Shown here in pieces: positions 34,524-46,900 of a stretch of 64,000 nt of DNA. Numbering within the stretch: the stretch's first letter is position 1; every line of letters begins with the position of its first letter. Under the pieces are notes generated by a model. The model was not told where the DNA came from. It searched no databases and saw nothing but the letters and a program-made list of their open reading frames with translations. The stretch is from Coniferiporia sulphurascens (Eukaryota; Basidiomycota; Agaricomycetes; Hymenochaetales; Hymenochaetaceae): NCBI GenBank assembly GCA_002794785.1, contig NBBA01000017.1, positions 894,884-958,883 of the forward strand. Direction: 5' to 3'. The position numbers and the translations under genes are program-made.

Positions 34524-35770
34524 TTTTTTATTTTTATTTTTATTTTATTATTCCTGCAGTATTACATAATTACAAGCTGCCCCCCCGAAGGGGGGGCCCT
34601 AACTACATAACAACCAAGGCACCTGTCATTGTGCAATGCACGAAACTGGGCGGGGGCCCTGCTCCCCACAGGGAGCCAGAGTGTGAAGGGCCCCTATTAA
34701 TGAGATAACAGAAGGAAGGAGGAATACATATCACTACAGCCAAACCAAATGGACGACATCAGGCAAAGGGGGTAGCTTAGAATTGGAAAGGGGGGGCGAG
34801 AGCACCGGCCAGGACATATGAGGGAGAGTCCGAAAGGCAGTCATAGGTCAGAGGAAAAGGGAGGAAGCGCACCTGAAAGCTCCAAGAGAGCTGGGTCCGG
34901 GTCCTGGGTATGGGTTCCAAGCATACGACTCATGTATTCCCGAAGGAGGTCCAAGTCCATATCTTCGTCGGTCGGGTGCCCCTTGAGTTCCATTGTGGCG
35001 AAGGCCAGGCAGATGGAGGCAGAGGTGCAGTCGGAGATGTGGTTCAGGTGCCCTGTCAGCTTAAGCCAGCAGTGCAGAACCTGGAGACGGTTTTCATTGG
35101 CCCATTCGGCATGGTGGGTCGGAAGTGGGTCATGGGAGGCCAGACCTTGCGGATCCAGGGGCGAAAAGTGCGACATCCACCCAATATGTGGGCGGTCGAC
35201 TGGGCTGGCCAGGGGGGGTGGTTATGCCATCGGCAGTGCGAGATCAGGCCATGCCTGTGTCGGTAGGTTGAGTCAAAGCTCAGCCAGTAACCCCCGTAGG
35301 GACTGGCACAGCAGAGAACCTGGGCGACTGCTGAGAGCTCCTGGCAGGGGTGGTCGACTGATTGCGTCATGAGCTTTCGGGGGTGGCGGGAAGGGACGCC
35401 GCTGATAGCCAGGTACTTGTCGGCTGTCGAGGTGAGGGGGCGGGCAAGAGAAAGGGCCCAGCGCTCCATGAGGGTGTTGACGGTGGCCTCTTTCAGTGCG
35501 GAGGTGGAGGGTGCAAGGGTAGATGGGGGGAGATTTGTTGCGAACTTCGCCTCGTGGTCTGCCCATTCATTCCCCAGGATGTCGGAGTGACCCAGACACC
35601 AGACGAAGTGAACGGCAAGATCTGGGTATGAGTCCAAGAGAGTCTGGACCCCTGCCTTCCATTGGTGGAGGAGATGCACACCTGGCACTGGTGCCCAGGT
35701 TCGGATCAGGTGGAGTGCTGTCAGCGAATCCGACAAGAAGAATATGTCAGATGCGACAGGCAGATGCTCC
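34524..35770 (-). mobile_element. LINE-m, 5'-truncated subfamily-A LINE
   Basis: Minus strand: tail 34524-34553, 3' UTR, ORF2 34841-35770. A perfect 14-bp TSD, TGAGTGTTGGCAGG, lies at 34510-34523 and 35771-35784 inside LINE-l ORF1. Confidence 0.92.
34841..35770 (-). pseudogene. LINE-m ORF2 C-terminal third
   Basis: Begins inside RNase H (HLPVASDIFFLSDS) and runs through GNEWAD and the Cys/His C-terminal motif to TGA 34841-34843 (FSSDL). A one-base loss in a G run near 35135 shifts the frame. No CGA-derived stop is seen in this short piece. Confidence 0.82.
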
Positions 35771-37684
35771 TGAGTGTTGGCAGGTGGTCCTCGGTGGCAG
35801 AAAAGTGGGGGGCAAGTGCCCATCCTCCGCCACCCTGGCCACAGACATGATCATCGATCAGCACTCCATGGCCTTCGCAGCCCACATGCAAGAAAAGAGT
35901 CTGTCCCTGGAGACCAACAAGATCCCCAGGACATTCTCCTTCAACCCCATCCGTGTCCGCCCCCAGTCCACACTCCGCATCTCCATGGTGCCATGCAAGG
36001 ACTACCTCTTCGGCCAGAATGGCCACACCATCACCCCAAAGGCCCTCATGGCCGAAGTCCGGCACAACCCAACACTCCGCCTCCTCGACTTCATTGTCAA
36101 CCCCCACTTCGCTGCCACCGACAATCACCTGCCAACCCTAGACAGGTGCCCTGTGGCCTTCTCCTTCTCTGACCCCGATGGATCCATCCGAGTGCAGCTC
36201 CTCAAGCACCCTTGGGTGTGGATGTTCAGCGCCTCCCTCTCCCTCTCAGTCCCCCCTTTCCGCCCTAGCCTCACCCAGTGTGAGCGCTGCCAGGGCCTAG
36301 GACATGGAACGAAAGGTTGCCGATCCCAGCCCTGTTGCGCCGAATGTGGAGGAGGTCACCTCTCCCACAACCACCGTAAGTCATGCACACACTGCGCCTC
36401 CAAAGCCATCGAGGGTGACCACTGCCCTCACACTTGCTACTGCACTAACTGCAAGGGCGACCACCCCGCCACCTACCCTCAGTGCCCCAAGAAACGGCAT
36501 TACTGCCAGATCAAGGCAGCCATCGATGGACCAGAAGATGAAACAATGGAGGACTCATGAATAGAGACATCTCTATTCTGCAGTGGAATGCCGCCCGCTC
36601 GCTAGCTGCAGTCCATTCCCTCATTCTGATCCTTACCACTGACCCATCCCCTCCCACCGTCATTTTAATCCAGGAACCACCCTGGTACCAAATTGGCCTC
36701 CAGCCCTCCCTCACAGACCCCACCAGCAATCCGGTCCTCAATGTCCCATCCCTTCCGGGATACACGGCTGTCCTCCCCCTGGCCACCCGGCCGAGGGTCG
36801 TCACATACATATCCCGAGCCATCCCCCCCACCTCATGGTCCGTCCTCAGAGCCGCCTCCTACAGCACCGACGTCCTCACCATCGAAATCCATTCACACCT
36901 GATGATCCATCTGTGCAACTATTACAGCATGCACACACTGGACTGCACCACCACCACCCCCCTCTACCCTGGTGAGTCGTTTCTCTTCACAATCCCACCG
37001 GCATTGGCCTCCACTCTACTTGTGGCCAGCGACTTCAACCGTCGCCACCATTTGTGGTCCGAACTCCTCTCCTCACGGCAGGAGGACTTGAGGGCGCAAC
37101 CCCTTGACGACTTCTTCCAGGAGCACGGCCTTGCGCCAGCCCACCTCCTGGACTCGGACTCACGGCCCATTGACAATTGTCAGCAGTGCCCAACTGACAT
37201 GATCTGGTCCCCCCCTGCGACCAACCCCAACACAATTATAGACTCAGGCTCCTCAACCACCTCCCCATTGTCCGACCACACCATGCTACGCTGGTCATTG
37301 CCCTTTCGGCCTCCACTCCCAGTCATCAAAACCCACCGGCTACTCCCGGCAGACAGAGAAGAATGGTCTGACATCACCTTTCCATTACTCAAAACCGCCT
37401 TTTTACAACCAGCAGACAACACCCTTGCCCTCGATGAGAAAGCGCAGGCAGTGGTCGACTCTATGATCGCCACCCTCACTCCTTTCACCAGGCTCGCTAA
37501 GCCATCCAAGTCCGAAGTCCCCTGGTGGACTCCGACTTGCAAGTTGCTCCTCCAGGCGATTTCGACAGCCACCACCCCCCTTCAGCGATCAGCAGCCCGC
37601 CACACCTTCAAACGCGGCATACGGGCGGCCAAGAGGCAGTTTTATGCCGAACAGGCAGACCAAGCTGACGCCTCCAACATTTGG

Positions 37685-37697
37685 AGCTGGGCCAAAC
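37685..37697. repeat. LINE-n TSD, left (partner 44137-44149)
   Basis: AGCTGGGCCAAAC is repeated identically at both ends of LINE-n. A perfect 13-bp TSD indicates a fairly recent insertion. Confidence 0.93.
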
Positions 37698-37755
37698 CAT
37701 CCTTCTTGACCAGTAACCACCACCATTGACTAGTGCGGGCAGCTAAAACTCCCCC

Positions 37756-39810
37756 ATGTTGAACCCAGGTGACTACAGGAACACTCTCCATCGAACAAAT
37801 CGAACCAACCCTCCGCCCGCCACATCGGCCAATGCCGATCCAGACCGGGTCGCTAGGATGGCTGCCAACTGGGCCTCCACTGGCGCTGCCGCTGCCGCAA
37901 GGTACGGAATGGCTGCCCCCACCACCCCCACCCCCAACCCCCCCCAAGAACTGACATCCTCGCCAGACGTCCTGACCCCCTCTCCAGCCATTGGCGACTC
38001 CCAACTGATATTGGCCTATGATTTCACTGCCCAAGCGCGCATGGAATCAAGGGTGGCATCCTGAGTTGGCTCCCCAGCCGCCTCAGAAGGGTCGATCCAT
38101 GGCTCCATTGAAACTGGTGAGACAGCCCCAGCAATGGCAGTTGACCCCCATACCCCCCCGCAACAGGTGGGAGGCGCAAGCCTCGGGTGGAAACGCTCCT
38201 CGGCTGCCATGTCGCCTCTCACGCCGAGAGGACCCCCCGCCCAACAACATGAACAGCACATGGCAGGGTTCATGTACTCCCTCACCCACACCCTGGACGA
38301 CTTCGACCAGCAAACCAAGGATGCCACCACTGAGACAATCAACGTTAAGGCTGCACAGTTTTTGGGCGACCTCCTATGGAACGTCCAACGGATGCTGGCC
38401 AACATTGAGCAAGACAGGACATACCCCCAGAACATCATTTACCACAATGCGGTAATGGCCTACAACTTCGCGAGGGAGGGGGCGGTAATCGCCCTCCTGG
38501 AACCCTTCGCCCCAGCTCACCCCCCCCAAAGGGCCCCGGCCACCACCGGGACCCCCGGCACCGCCCCCGTGACCCCAGAAATGAGGGTGCTGACTGAGGC
38601 AGTCAAGCGTCTGACTACTGACATGGCTTCTATTTCACGGCAGATGTCTTCCATCAGCTCTAGGCCTGCCCAGCACCAACAGCAACAACAACCGCAACAA
38701 CCAGCCCCCCAAGCCGCCGTCCAGGCCGCCCCCACCTCCTATGCCCAAGTGGCTGCAGCAGCGGCCCCCCCAACAACCGCCAACCCATCCCCAGTGGCTC
38801 CAACCACTGGGGTGGTCATCAACCCGGCGCAAAAGAAGAAGAAGCGCCAGCAGAAGGTACCCCCACCACCTACAATGTACACCAAGGACCCAACCTTGGT
38901 CCTCACCCCCACAGTCGGCATACGGGCCGAGAACCAGAAGTCAGCAATGGCCCTGACAAAAACGTCCCGTGAGTTCTTCACCTCCCTCCCCACTGCAGAC
39001 CAAGTCCCGGTCTTGTCCTCTTCCTACAACGTAAAAGGGAACATTGTGACCACATTTGTGGCACACCCATCCTCAGCTAACCTGACCACGGAAATGATCA
39101 TTGATCGGCACTCCACAGCCTATGCCTCCCATATGCGCACAGAGTGCATCACGACAGGAATTAACGTCCCAGCGGCCTTCTCCCTAACCCCCTCCAGAGT
39201 CCGCCCCCGGTCCGCATTGCGCATCTCCATGGTGCCCTGCAAGGACTTTTTGTTTGGCCAAAATGGACACACCATAAACAAGAAGGCCCTCATGGCCGAA
39301 ATCCGGCATAACCCGGCACTCCGCAACCTCGACTTCGTAGTCACCCCCCACTTTGCCACCACCAAGGACCACCTGCCGACACTCGACAGATGCCCAGTGG
39401 TATTCTCCTTTGTCGACCCTGACAGCTCCATCCATGAGCGCCTCCTCAAGAGGCCACGCGTCTGGATGTTCGGATCCACCCTCCGCCTCTCAGTCCCACC
39501 AGTCCGCCCCACCCTCACTCAATGTGAGCGGTGCCAGGGCCTCGGTCATGGAACCAAGGGCTGCCGAGCCCAACCCTGTTGCACCGATTGCACAGGTGCC
39601 CACCTGACCTGCAATCACTGCAAATCATGCGCCCACTGCGCAACTGACGCAGTGCCCGAAGGCGACACCTGCCCTCACCCCCGCCTCTGCAACAACTGCA
39701 AGGGCGACCACCCTGCCACCCTGCCGGCCTGCCCTAAGAAGAGGCGATACCACCAAATCGAAGAGGCCCTCGCCGCCGACCCCACTGACAACCAGATGGA
39801 GGAAATATGA
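37756..39810 (+). pseudogene. LINE-n ORF1, one TGA from intact
   Basis: 684 codons from ATG 37756 (MLNPGDYRNT) to TGA 39808-39810, interrupted only by TGA at 38062-38064 where LINE-e retains CGA. Layout: Pro/Ala-rich N-terminus; helical region (HTLDDFDQQTKDATTE, about residue 175-190); Gln-rich run (about 305-320); basic AQKKKKRQQK (about 355); central domain (SRVRPRSALRISMV, about 480); and three C-terminal Cys/His clusters (CERCQGLGHGTKGC near 590). It is the best guide to the family's ORF1 protein, an RNA-binding particle component. Confidence 0.9.
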
Positions 39811-42800
39811 TAGAGACAATCTCTGTCTTGCAGTGGAACGCCGCCTGCTCGCTAGTGGCGATACACTCCCTAATCCCTGTCCTTACAACTGACCCCTCCC
39901 CCCACACTTAATTCTCATACAGGAACCCCCCTGGTATCAAATAGGCCTGCAACCATCACTTACCAACCCGACTGGCACCCTGGTCCTCAACATCCCCACC
40001 ATCCTGGGCTACATCCCTGTCCTACCACCAGAGGTTTGCCCTTGGGTAGTTACATATGTATCCAGGGCCCTCCCTCCCACCTCCTGGTCGATCCTTGGAG
40101 CCGCATCTTATGGCACTGATGTACTGACGGTGGAAGTACGATCCCAACTCACCCTCCGGGTGTGCAACTACTACGGCATGCACCCCCCGGACCGAGAGAA
40201 CGCCTCCCCCCAGTACCCTGGTGAGTCCTTTTTATTCTCACTCCCCTCGGCGCTAGCCACCACTCTACTTGTGGCAGGCGACTTCAACCATCGCCACCAC
40301 ACATGGTCCGATTTCCCCATCCCATGGCGGGAGGACTTGGGGGCACAACCCCTTGACAACTTCTTCCATGGGCATGGCCTGGTGCCTGCCCACCTCCCTG
40401 ACTCTGACTCGCGACCCGACAGTAACCGCCACCAGTGTCCCATTGACATGATCTGGGCCCCACCCGCAGTCAACCCAGACTCTATTTTAGACTCAGGCTC
40501 CTCCAACCCCTCACCACTGTCCAACCATGCCATGCTGCGTTGGATGGTGCCATCTCGACCCCCCCTCCTGTCCTAAAGACATGCTGGCTACTTCCAGCCA
40601 ACAAGGAGAAATGGACTGAAATAGCCTTCCCTCTCCTCAAAACAGCCTTCGGTCTTCCGGGGCACAACACCCATGCCCTGGACACCAAAACGAAAGCGGT
40701 CCTCGACTCCATGGTCACCGCCCTACAGCCATTCACCTGCATCTCAAAGCCGTTGAAAATGGAAGTCCCATGGTGGTCACCCCACTGCAAGACCCTCTTA
40801 TCTGCCATTACAACGGCAACCACCCCCTCCAGCATGCATCAGCAAGAAGAGCCTTTAAAAGGGGCGTTAGGACGGCCAAACGGCAGTTCTATGCCGACCA
40901 GGCATCGGAAGCAGATGCCTCCAACATCTGGAACTGGGCCAAGCGCGGTCTAGGCAACCGACCCACCCCTATCCCATCGCTGAAACGGCGAGACGGCACC
41001 TTCACCCAAACAGACGGGGAAAAAGGTGAGCTCTTTCGCGAAACTTTCTTCATGCCCCCCCCCCCCCAGGCAGCGGTCAACACCCTGCTGCCACCACCCC
41101 AACCAGCTGCCCTGCCAATACTCCTTCCAGAGCTTATGGGGGCACTGTCCAACACATCCAACTTGTCAGCACTGGGCCTCTCAGGAATAGGTTACCACCC
41201 CCTGAAATGGGTGGTGGACACCTACCCCGATGAGATTCTTATGCTTTTCAACAACTGTCTGCATTTGGGGCACCACCCCGAATGCTGGCGGGTGGCAAAG
41301 GTGGTAATGCTCTGGAAGCCAAACAAGAAGGATCCCTTCTTGCCATGGTCATACCGGCCCATCACCCTCAGGGAGACCCTAGGGAAACTCCTCGAAAAAG
41401 TCATTGCTAACAGGCTCCAGTACCTCGCGAACACGAGGGACTGGCTGCCACCCAACCAATATGGGGGACGTCAGGGCCATTTGGTCTATGACGCTGCCCA
41501 ACACCTTTTACAGATCATAGAACGCGCCCACTCAGAGGGCCTCGTGTGCTTGGTCCTTGCGGTTGACATTCAGGGCTTCTTCGATTTGGTGCACCCACAA
41601 CTCCTCCACTGACAACTGCTGGACCTCGGTTGCACCCCAGACATGGCCAACTGGTGCCTGTCCTTCATGACAGACTGGCAGGTAGCCATCGCCTTCGATG
41701 GCACCACCCTCCCAACCACCCCGAAACCCGACCTTGGCACCCCCCAGGGATCACCAGTCTCCCCCATCCTGTCAACGATATTCACAGGGGTGGTCCTCCA
41801 GCGCTTTCACCAAGCCGGCACCACCACCCTAGCATACATTGATGACCACTTACTTATCTGCATAGGACCTTCAGTAGCATCCAACTGCCACGAGCTCGCA
41901 CGCACCTACCAACAACTCGACACCCTTTTCGGCACCATTGGTCTCAACATTGAAGCCGCCAAGACAGAGTGTCTCCACTTTCACCCCCCTCGGTGATGCA
42001 TCGGCTATAATGGCTGGGACACCGCTGGCGTACAGGTTGACCCCAATACCCTTATCTGCCCCTCAATCCCACTTAGATGGCTAGGGATATGGTGGGACCC
42101 TGGCCTCTCCTTCAAGCCCCATGTTGAGCAGATGCACTCCAAGGGGCTCTCCACCCTCGCTGCACTCCGCATCCTGGGCAACACCCAACACAGCATATTG
42201 GCCCTACTACTCCGCTGCCTATACACCTCCTGCATTTGCTCTGTCCTGTCATGGGGAGTGCCAGTCTGGTACCATGGCCACTGCCAAAAAACCCTGGTAA
42301 ACCGCCTCCAGGCTGTGCAAAACACGGCCTGCCGATGGATCTTAGGCATCTTCAAAGGCACCTCCCCCCATTCCACTAATTTTCTATGCTCCGTTCCCCC
42401 CCTCTCTTTCTATTTTGAATATATAAAGACTACCCATTCCCTTCGCCTCTGGCGCACCCCTCACTCTATTGGCTGTAAACTATTTAAAAACATAGCTAAC
42501 AGACCCTTCTCCCTTTCTCTGCAGGTCTGAGCCCCCCGGGTTCAACAGGTCCCTGCATACACGCATCCCCCATGGACGGACCCACTGGCTTTCACAAAGG
42601 GCCAAGTCCGGTTCACCACCCCCATCACCCCGGTTAGCACTGACACCCGGAAATCTTTCGTAATGGCGGTGTGCCAATTAGGCTCCACCCCCCATGTCCA
42701 GGTCTTTACTGATGGCTCCTGCATTGACAATAAGTCAGGCTCGGCCATCTGCGCAATGCTGGGCAACACCCGTCTCCGGTCATGCCGACTGGAGTCCCCC

Positions 42801-43802
42801 ACCTGTGCCACAGCCACGGATGCCAAGGAGTTCTCACTCGCCACGGCCCCGGGCTGGGTAGCATGCCATCTCCCAGCGCAACTGCATGTCGCATCAGATA
42901 TCTTCTTTCTATCCGATTCGCTGACTGCTCTACACCTTTTCTGAACTTGGGCCGCCGCCCCTGGCGCCCACCTCCTCCACATTTGGAAAGCAGGTGTGGA
43001 GACTCTGCTGGATTTGTACCCCCAGCTCACCATCCATTTCGTATGGTGCCCCAGACACTTGGACATCCCCAGAAATGAATGGGCTGACACGGAGGCAAAG
43101 CTGGCAACTGAGCTCCCCCCATCCGACCTCAAACCTTCCACCTCCGCCCTAAAAGAAGCGGCTGTCCGCACCCTCATGGAACGATGGACGCTCTCACTAG
43201 CCCACCCCCTCGCCTCGACAGCCGATAAATACCTGGCAGTCCATGGCCTACCCTCACGCCGACCTTGAAAGCTCCTCATGCATTCAGTCGACCACCCATG
43301 CAGCGAACTATCCGCAGTCGCACAGGTCCTCTGCCATGCCGGTCCCTATGGGGGATACTGGCTGAGTTTCGACTCGGCCTACTGCCGCAGGCATGGCCTG
43401 ATCTCGCACTGCAGATGGCACAACCACCCCCCTTGGCCGGCGCAGTTGACCACCCATATCCTAGGCGGCTGCAGCACCTTCCACTCGTGGATATGACACG
43501 TCTGGCCACCTCGGGACCCTCTCCCAGTCCACCACTCAGAGTGGGCTGATGAAAACTGCCTCCCGGTTTTGCGCCGCTGGCTTAAGCTAACAGGGCACCT
43601 TAACCACCTCTCTGACCGCACTGCAGGTGCCATCCGACTGTCTTTTGCCGCGATGGACCTGGATGGACACCCCACTGACAAGGATATGGACTTGGACCTC
43701 CTATGGGACTACGTGCATCGTATGCTCGGACCACGAACCCTGGACTTGGACCCAGCCCTTTTGGAGCTTTCAGGTATGCTCCCTCCCTTCCCACTCGAGT
43801 AA
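39807..43802 (+). pseudogene. LINE-n ORF2, three C-run deletions and six TGAs
   Basis: 1332 codons long overall. The three single-base losses all lie in C runs (near 39900, 40560 and 40828) and together restore frame. TGA codons at 41610, 41994, 42528, 42942, 43266 and 43494 all replace arginine codons. Endonuclease (AGDFNHRHH), RT (DIQGFFD, YIDD), RNase H (FTDGS, TDAKEFS, LSDS) and the C-terminal Cys/His motif are recognisable. The candidate intron spans 42297-42524. Natural stop TAA 43800-43802. Confidence 0.9.
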
Positions 43803-44095
43803 AGCCTGCCTTTTGGAATCCCACATGATACGTCCCGGCTGGCACTCTCACCCTCCCTTACCACTTCTAAGCTTCCTACTTTAACCTGCCCTCAACTGCT
43901 CGGTTTGTTCATAGCGATATGTATCCCTCCCTCTCTCAGTTTCTCTACTAAATAGGGGCTCTTCACACATTGGCACCCTTCGGGGAGCAGAGCCCCCGCC
44001 CAGTTTCGTGCGATGCGCCATGACGGGCACCTCCGTTGTTATGTAGTTAGGGCCCCCCCTTCGGGGGGGCAGCTTGTAATTATGTAATACTGCAG

Positions 44096-44136
<41 letters not shown>
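43803..44136 (+). promoter_or_regulatory. LINE 3' UTR with covarying stem, terminal hairpin and TAA tail
   Basis: A representative 3' end. Stem arms GGGGCTCT (43965-43972) and AGAGCCCC (43989-43996); subfamily A has GGGGCCCT and AGGGCCCC at the same places (4795-4802, 4829-4836), i.e. compensatory change. A C7/G7 hairpin with a short loop lies at about 44052-44070, then CTGCAGGAATAAT and TAA repeats. All complete LINE 3' ends of subfamilies A and B in the window end this way, so it is probably the RNA signal recognised by the LINE RT. Confidence 0.7.
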
Positions 44137-44137
<1 letters not shown>

Positions 44138-46629
44138 GCTGGGCCAAACATGGCCTGGGCAACCGACCTACCCCAATCCCCTCGCTCAAGAAGTGTGATG
44201 GCACCTTCACCCAATCGGACAATGAGAAGGGTGAGCTCTTCCGCACTACTTTCTTTTCACCCCCCCCGCCCCACCAAGCGGCAGATATACTGCCGCCCCC
44301 CCCCCAACCAGCTGCCCCGCCCATACTCCTCTCAGAGCTCATGGGGGCACTGTCCGACACCTCCAACTTGTCAGCTCCAGGCCTCTTGGGGATTGGCTAC
44401 CGCCCCTTAAAATGGGTGGTAGACACCTACCCAGAAGAGATACTTGCCCTTTTCAATGACTGCCTGCACATGGGGCACCACCCCAAGTGCTGGCGGGCGG
44501 CAAAAGTGGTGATGCTCCAGAAGCCAAACAAGAAGGACCCCTTCTCACTGAGATCTTATCGACCAATCACCCTCGAGGAGACCCTAGGGAAACTCCTCGA
44601 AAAGATAATCGCTAACCGGCTCCAGTTCCTCGCTAACACGAGAGATTGGCTGCCACCTAACCAATATGGGGGGCGCCAAGGACATTCCGTCTACGACGCC
44701 GCCCAGCACCTCTTACAGATTGCGGAGTGAGCCCATGCCGAGGGCCGCATATGCTTGATCCTCGCGGTCGACATACAGGGTTTCTTCGACTTGGTACATC
44801 CACAACTCCTCCACCAGCAACTTTTGGACCTCCAGTGCCCACCCAACATGGTGGACTGGTGCCTGTCCTTCATGACAGACCGGCAGGTTGCCATCACCTT
44901 CAATGGCACCACCCTCCCAACCGCCCAAAAGCCAGACCTCGGCACCCCTCAAGGGTCCCCGGTATCCCCAATCCTCTCGACTATATTTGTGGGTGTGGTC
45001 CTCTGGAAATTTCACCAAACCGGCACCACCGCCCTTGCATACGTTGACGACCATCTCCTTGTGTGCATCGGACCCAGCATGGCATCCAACTGTCAGCAAC
45101 TGTCGAACGCCTACCACCAACTCAACGCCCATTTCAGTGCCATCGGTCTCAACATCAAAGCCGCCAAAATGGAGTGCCTACACTTCCACCCACCCTGATG
45201 ATGTACAGCCACCTACACTAACTGGGACACTGCCGGGGTATGGGTCGCCCCCACTACGCTTATCCAACCCTCCATCCTGCTCCGCTGGCTGGGAATATGG
45301 TGGGACCCCGCCCTCACATTCAAGGCCCATGTGGAACGCATGCGATCCAAGGGCCTCTCCACTCTCGCCACCCTCTGCATCCTCGGCAACACTGAACACA
45401 GAATCTCAGCCCTCCTCCTCCATCGACTGTACACTGCCTGTGTCCGCTCAGTCCTCACATGGGGCACGCCAGTGTGGTATCACGGCTGACACCAAAAAAC
45501 ACTAGTAAGCCATTTGCAGGCTGTACAAAACACGGCATGCAGATGGATTCTGGGTGTCTACAAAGGTGCCTCCCCCTTTTCCACAAATTTTCTTTGTTCC
45601 CTCCCCCCCCTCCCTTACTATTTCGAATATACTAAGACCCTCCATTCTCTGTGCCTCTGGCGCACCCTGCACTCTGTCGGTAGAAAACGCTATTATAAAA
45701 CCATAACTAACCGCCCCTTTTCCACTTCTCTGCAGGTCCGGGTCCCTCAGGTTCAACCGGTCCCGGCATACACTCATCCCCCATGGATGGATCCTCTGGC
45801 ATTCACGGCCAGAAGAGTATCATTCGCCACTCCTATCACTCCGGTCAGCAAGGACACCCACAAAGAATTTGTGGCTGCCGCCCGCACCCTGAGCACCCTC
45901 CCCCACCTCCAGGTGTTCACTGATGGCTCGCACATGGGTACGAACTCCAGATCAGCCATGTGCGCAATGAGGGGCCTCACCCGCCTCAAGTCTCGCCAGC
46001 TCGCCTCCCCCACCTGCGCCACAGCAATGGATGTGGAGATCTTCTCCCTCACTTCTGCACCAAGCTGGGCCATGCACCACCTGCGGGAGCTTTTGCCTGT
46101 CGCATCTGACATCTTCTTTCTGTCAGATTTGCTGATGGCACTCCACCTAATCCACACATGGGCGCCAGTCCCAGGTGCCCACCTCCTCCACCAATGGAAG
46201 GCAGGGATCCAGACTCTATTGGACTCATACCCGGATCTCTCCGTTCATTTCATATGGTGCCCGGGTCACTCCGACATCCCCGGGAATGAATGGGCAGACC
46301 GTGAGGCGAAGTTCGCAACGAACCTACCCCTGTCCTCCCTTGCACCCTCCACCTCTGCACTAAAAGAGGCTGCCATCTCCACACTCATGGAGCAATGGTC
46401 CCTTTCTCTGGCCCGCCCACTTGCCTCGACAGCTGACAAATATCTAGTTGTCAATGGCATCCCTTCCCACCAGCCCCGTAAACTCATTACGCAATCGATT
46501 GACCACCCCCACCATGAGCTCTCCACAGTTGCCCAGGTTCTCTGTCGTGCCAGTCCCTATGGGGGCTACTGGCTGAGCTTCGACTCAGCCTACCGGTGCA
46601 GGCATGGCCTGATCTCGCACTGCAGATGG

Positions 46630-46634
46630 CACAA
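46630..46634. repeat. Copia TSD, left (partner 52075-52079)
   Basis: CACAA on both sides, the 5-bp duplication expected for Ty1/copia integration. The host is LINE-k ORF2. Confidence 0.92.
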
Positions 46635-46891
46635 TCTTAAAATCTACGCACGTTGTGGTAGACGATGAGGTGCAGTGGTGAAGTTCAGGCAAGGTGGGTT
46701 ATCAGCGTAAACCGATGTATTACTAGGGCGAGACCAGCTCCCCTTATATACACGTTCCGTGGGCTAGTACTACTATAACTGACTAGCTCCTATATCGTAT
46801 GGCGTTATCGTTGCGTTATCATTTACTTAGTAAGATGGTTGGTCTTATGACCATGTACTATATTTATATCGTTCATTATATTTATTTAATA
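46635..46891 (-). repeat. Copia 3' LTR
   Basis: 257 bp, nearly identical to 51818-52074. Read on the minus strand it starts TATTAAAT and ends TTTTAAGA rather than the usual TG...CA. Confidence 0.92.
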
Positions 46892-46900
46892 CTCCCCTTC
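46892..46900 (-). promoter_or_regulatory. Copia polypurine tract
   Basis: GAAGGGGAG immediately upstream of the 3' LTR on the minus strand, the plus-strand DNA primer. It overlaps the last bases of the gag-pol reading frame (stop 46899-46901). Confidence 0.8.

Larger units (their letters stand above)
29778..35813 (-). mobile_element. LINE-l (subfamily B), near full length, contains LINE-m
   Basis: Minus strand, with its tail starting at the T-run at 29778, 3' UTR, ORF2, and the 3' part of ORF1; it is 5'-truncated in ORF1 at 35813. Segments are 29778-34523 and 35785-35813. A 12-bp identical TSD flanks it in LINE-k ORF1. The segment beyond LINE-m is only 29 bp but matches ORF1 exactly where expected. 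Confidence 0.9.
34085..35813 (-). pseudogene. LINE-l ORF1 3' part, split by LINE-m
   Basis: Segments 34085-34523 and 35785-35813. It encodes the end of the central domain (FSFVDPDSSIREHLLKRPR) and three Cys/His clusters (CEQCQGLGHRTKGC; CADCMGAHLTRNHRKSC; CNNCKGDHPATLPAC), ending EEI-TGA at 34085-34087. The N-terminal half is missing by 5' truncation. Confidence 0.82.
28479..36560 (+). pseudogene. LINE-k ORF1, split by LINE-l
   Basis: Segments 28479-29777 and 35826-36560. The N-terminal part has TGA at 28512 and 28521 and TAG at 29334-29336 (this last a non-CpG change, CAG to TAG). It contains an Ala/Pro-rich region, a conserved coiled region (HALEDFDRKTHHY), a KKKKKQ basic stretch and, after the insertion, the central domain and C-terminal knuckles (CERCQGLGHGTKGC; CAECGGGHLSHNHRKSC). 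It ends TCATGA, where TGA 36558-36560 overlaps the ORF2 ATG. Confidence 0.85.
37698..44136 (+). mobile_element. LINE-n, full-length subfamily-B LINE
   Basis: A 6.4-kb complete copy starting CATCCTTCTTGACC. It has a 58-nt 5' UTR, ORF1 37756-39810, ORF2 39807-43802, 3' UTR 43803-44098 and a TAA tail ending 44136. It is inserted in LINE-k ORF2 between the endonuclease and RT. The perfect TSD and a nearly intact ORF1 make it one of the youngest LINEs here, although its ORF2 is dead. Confidence 0.93.
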
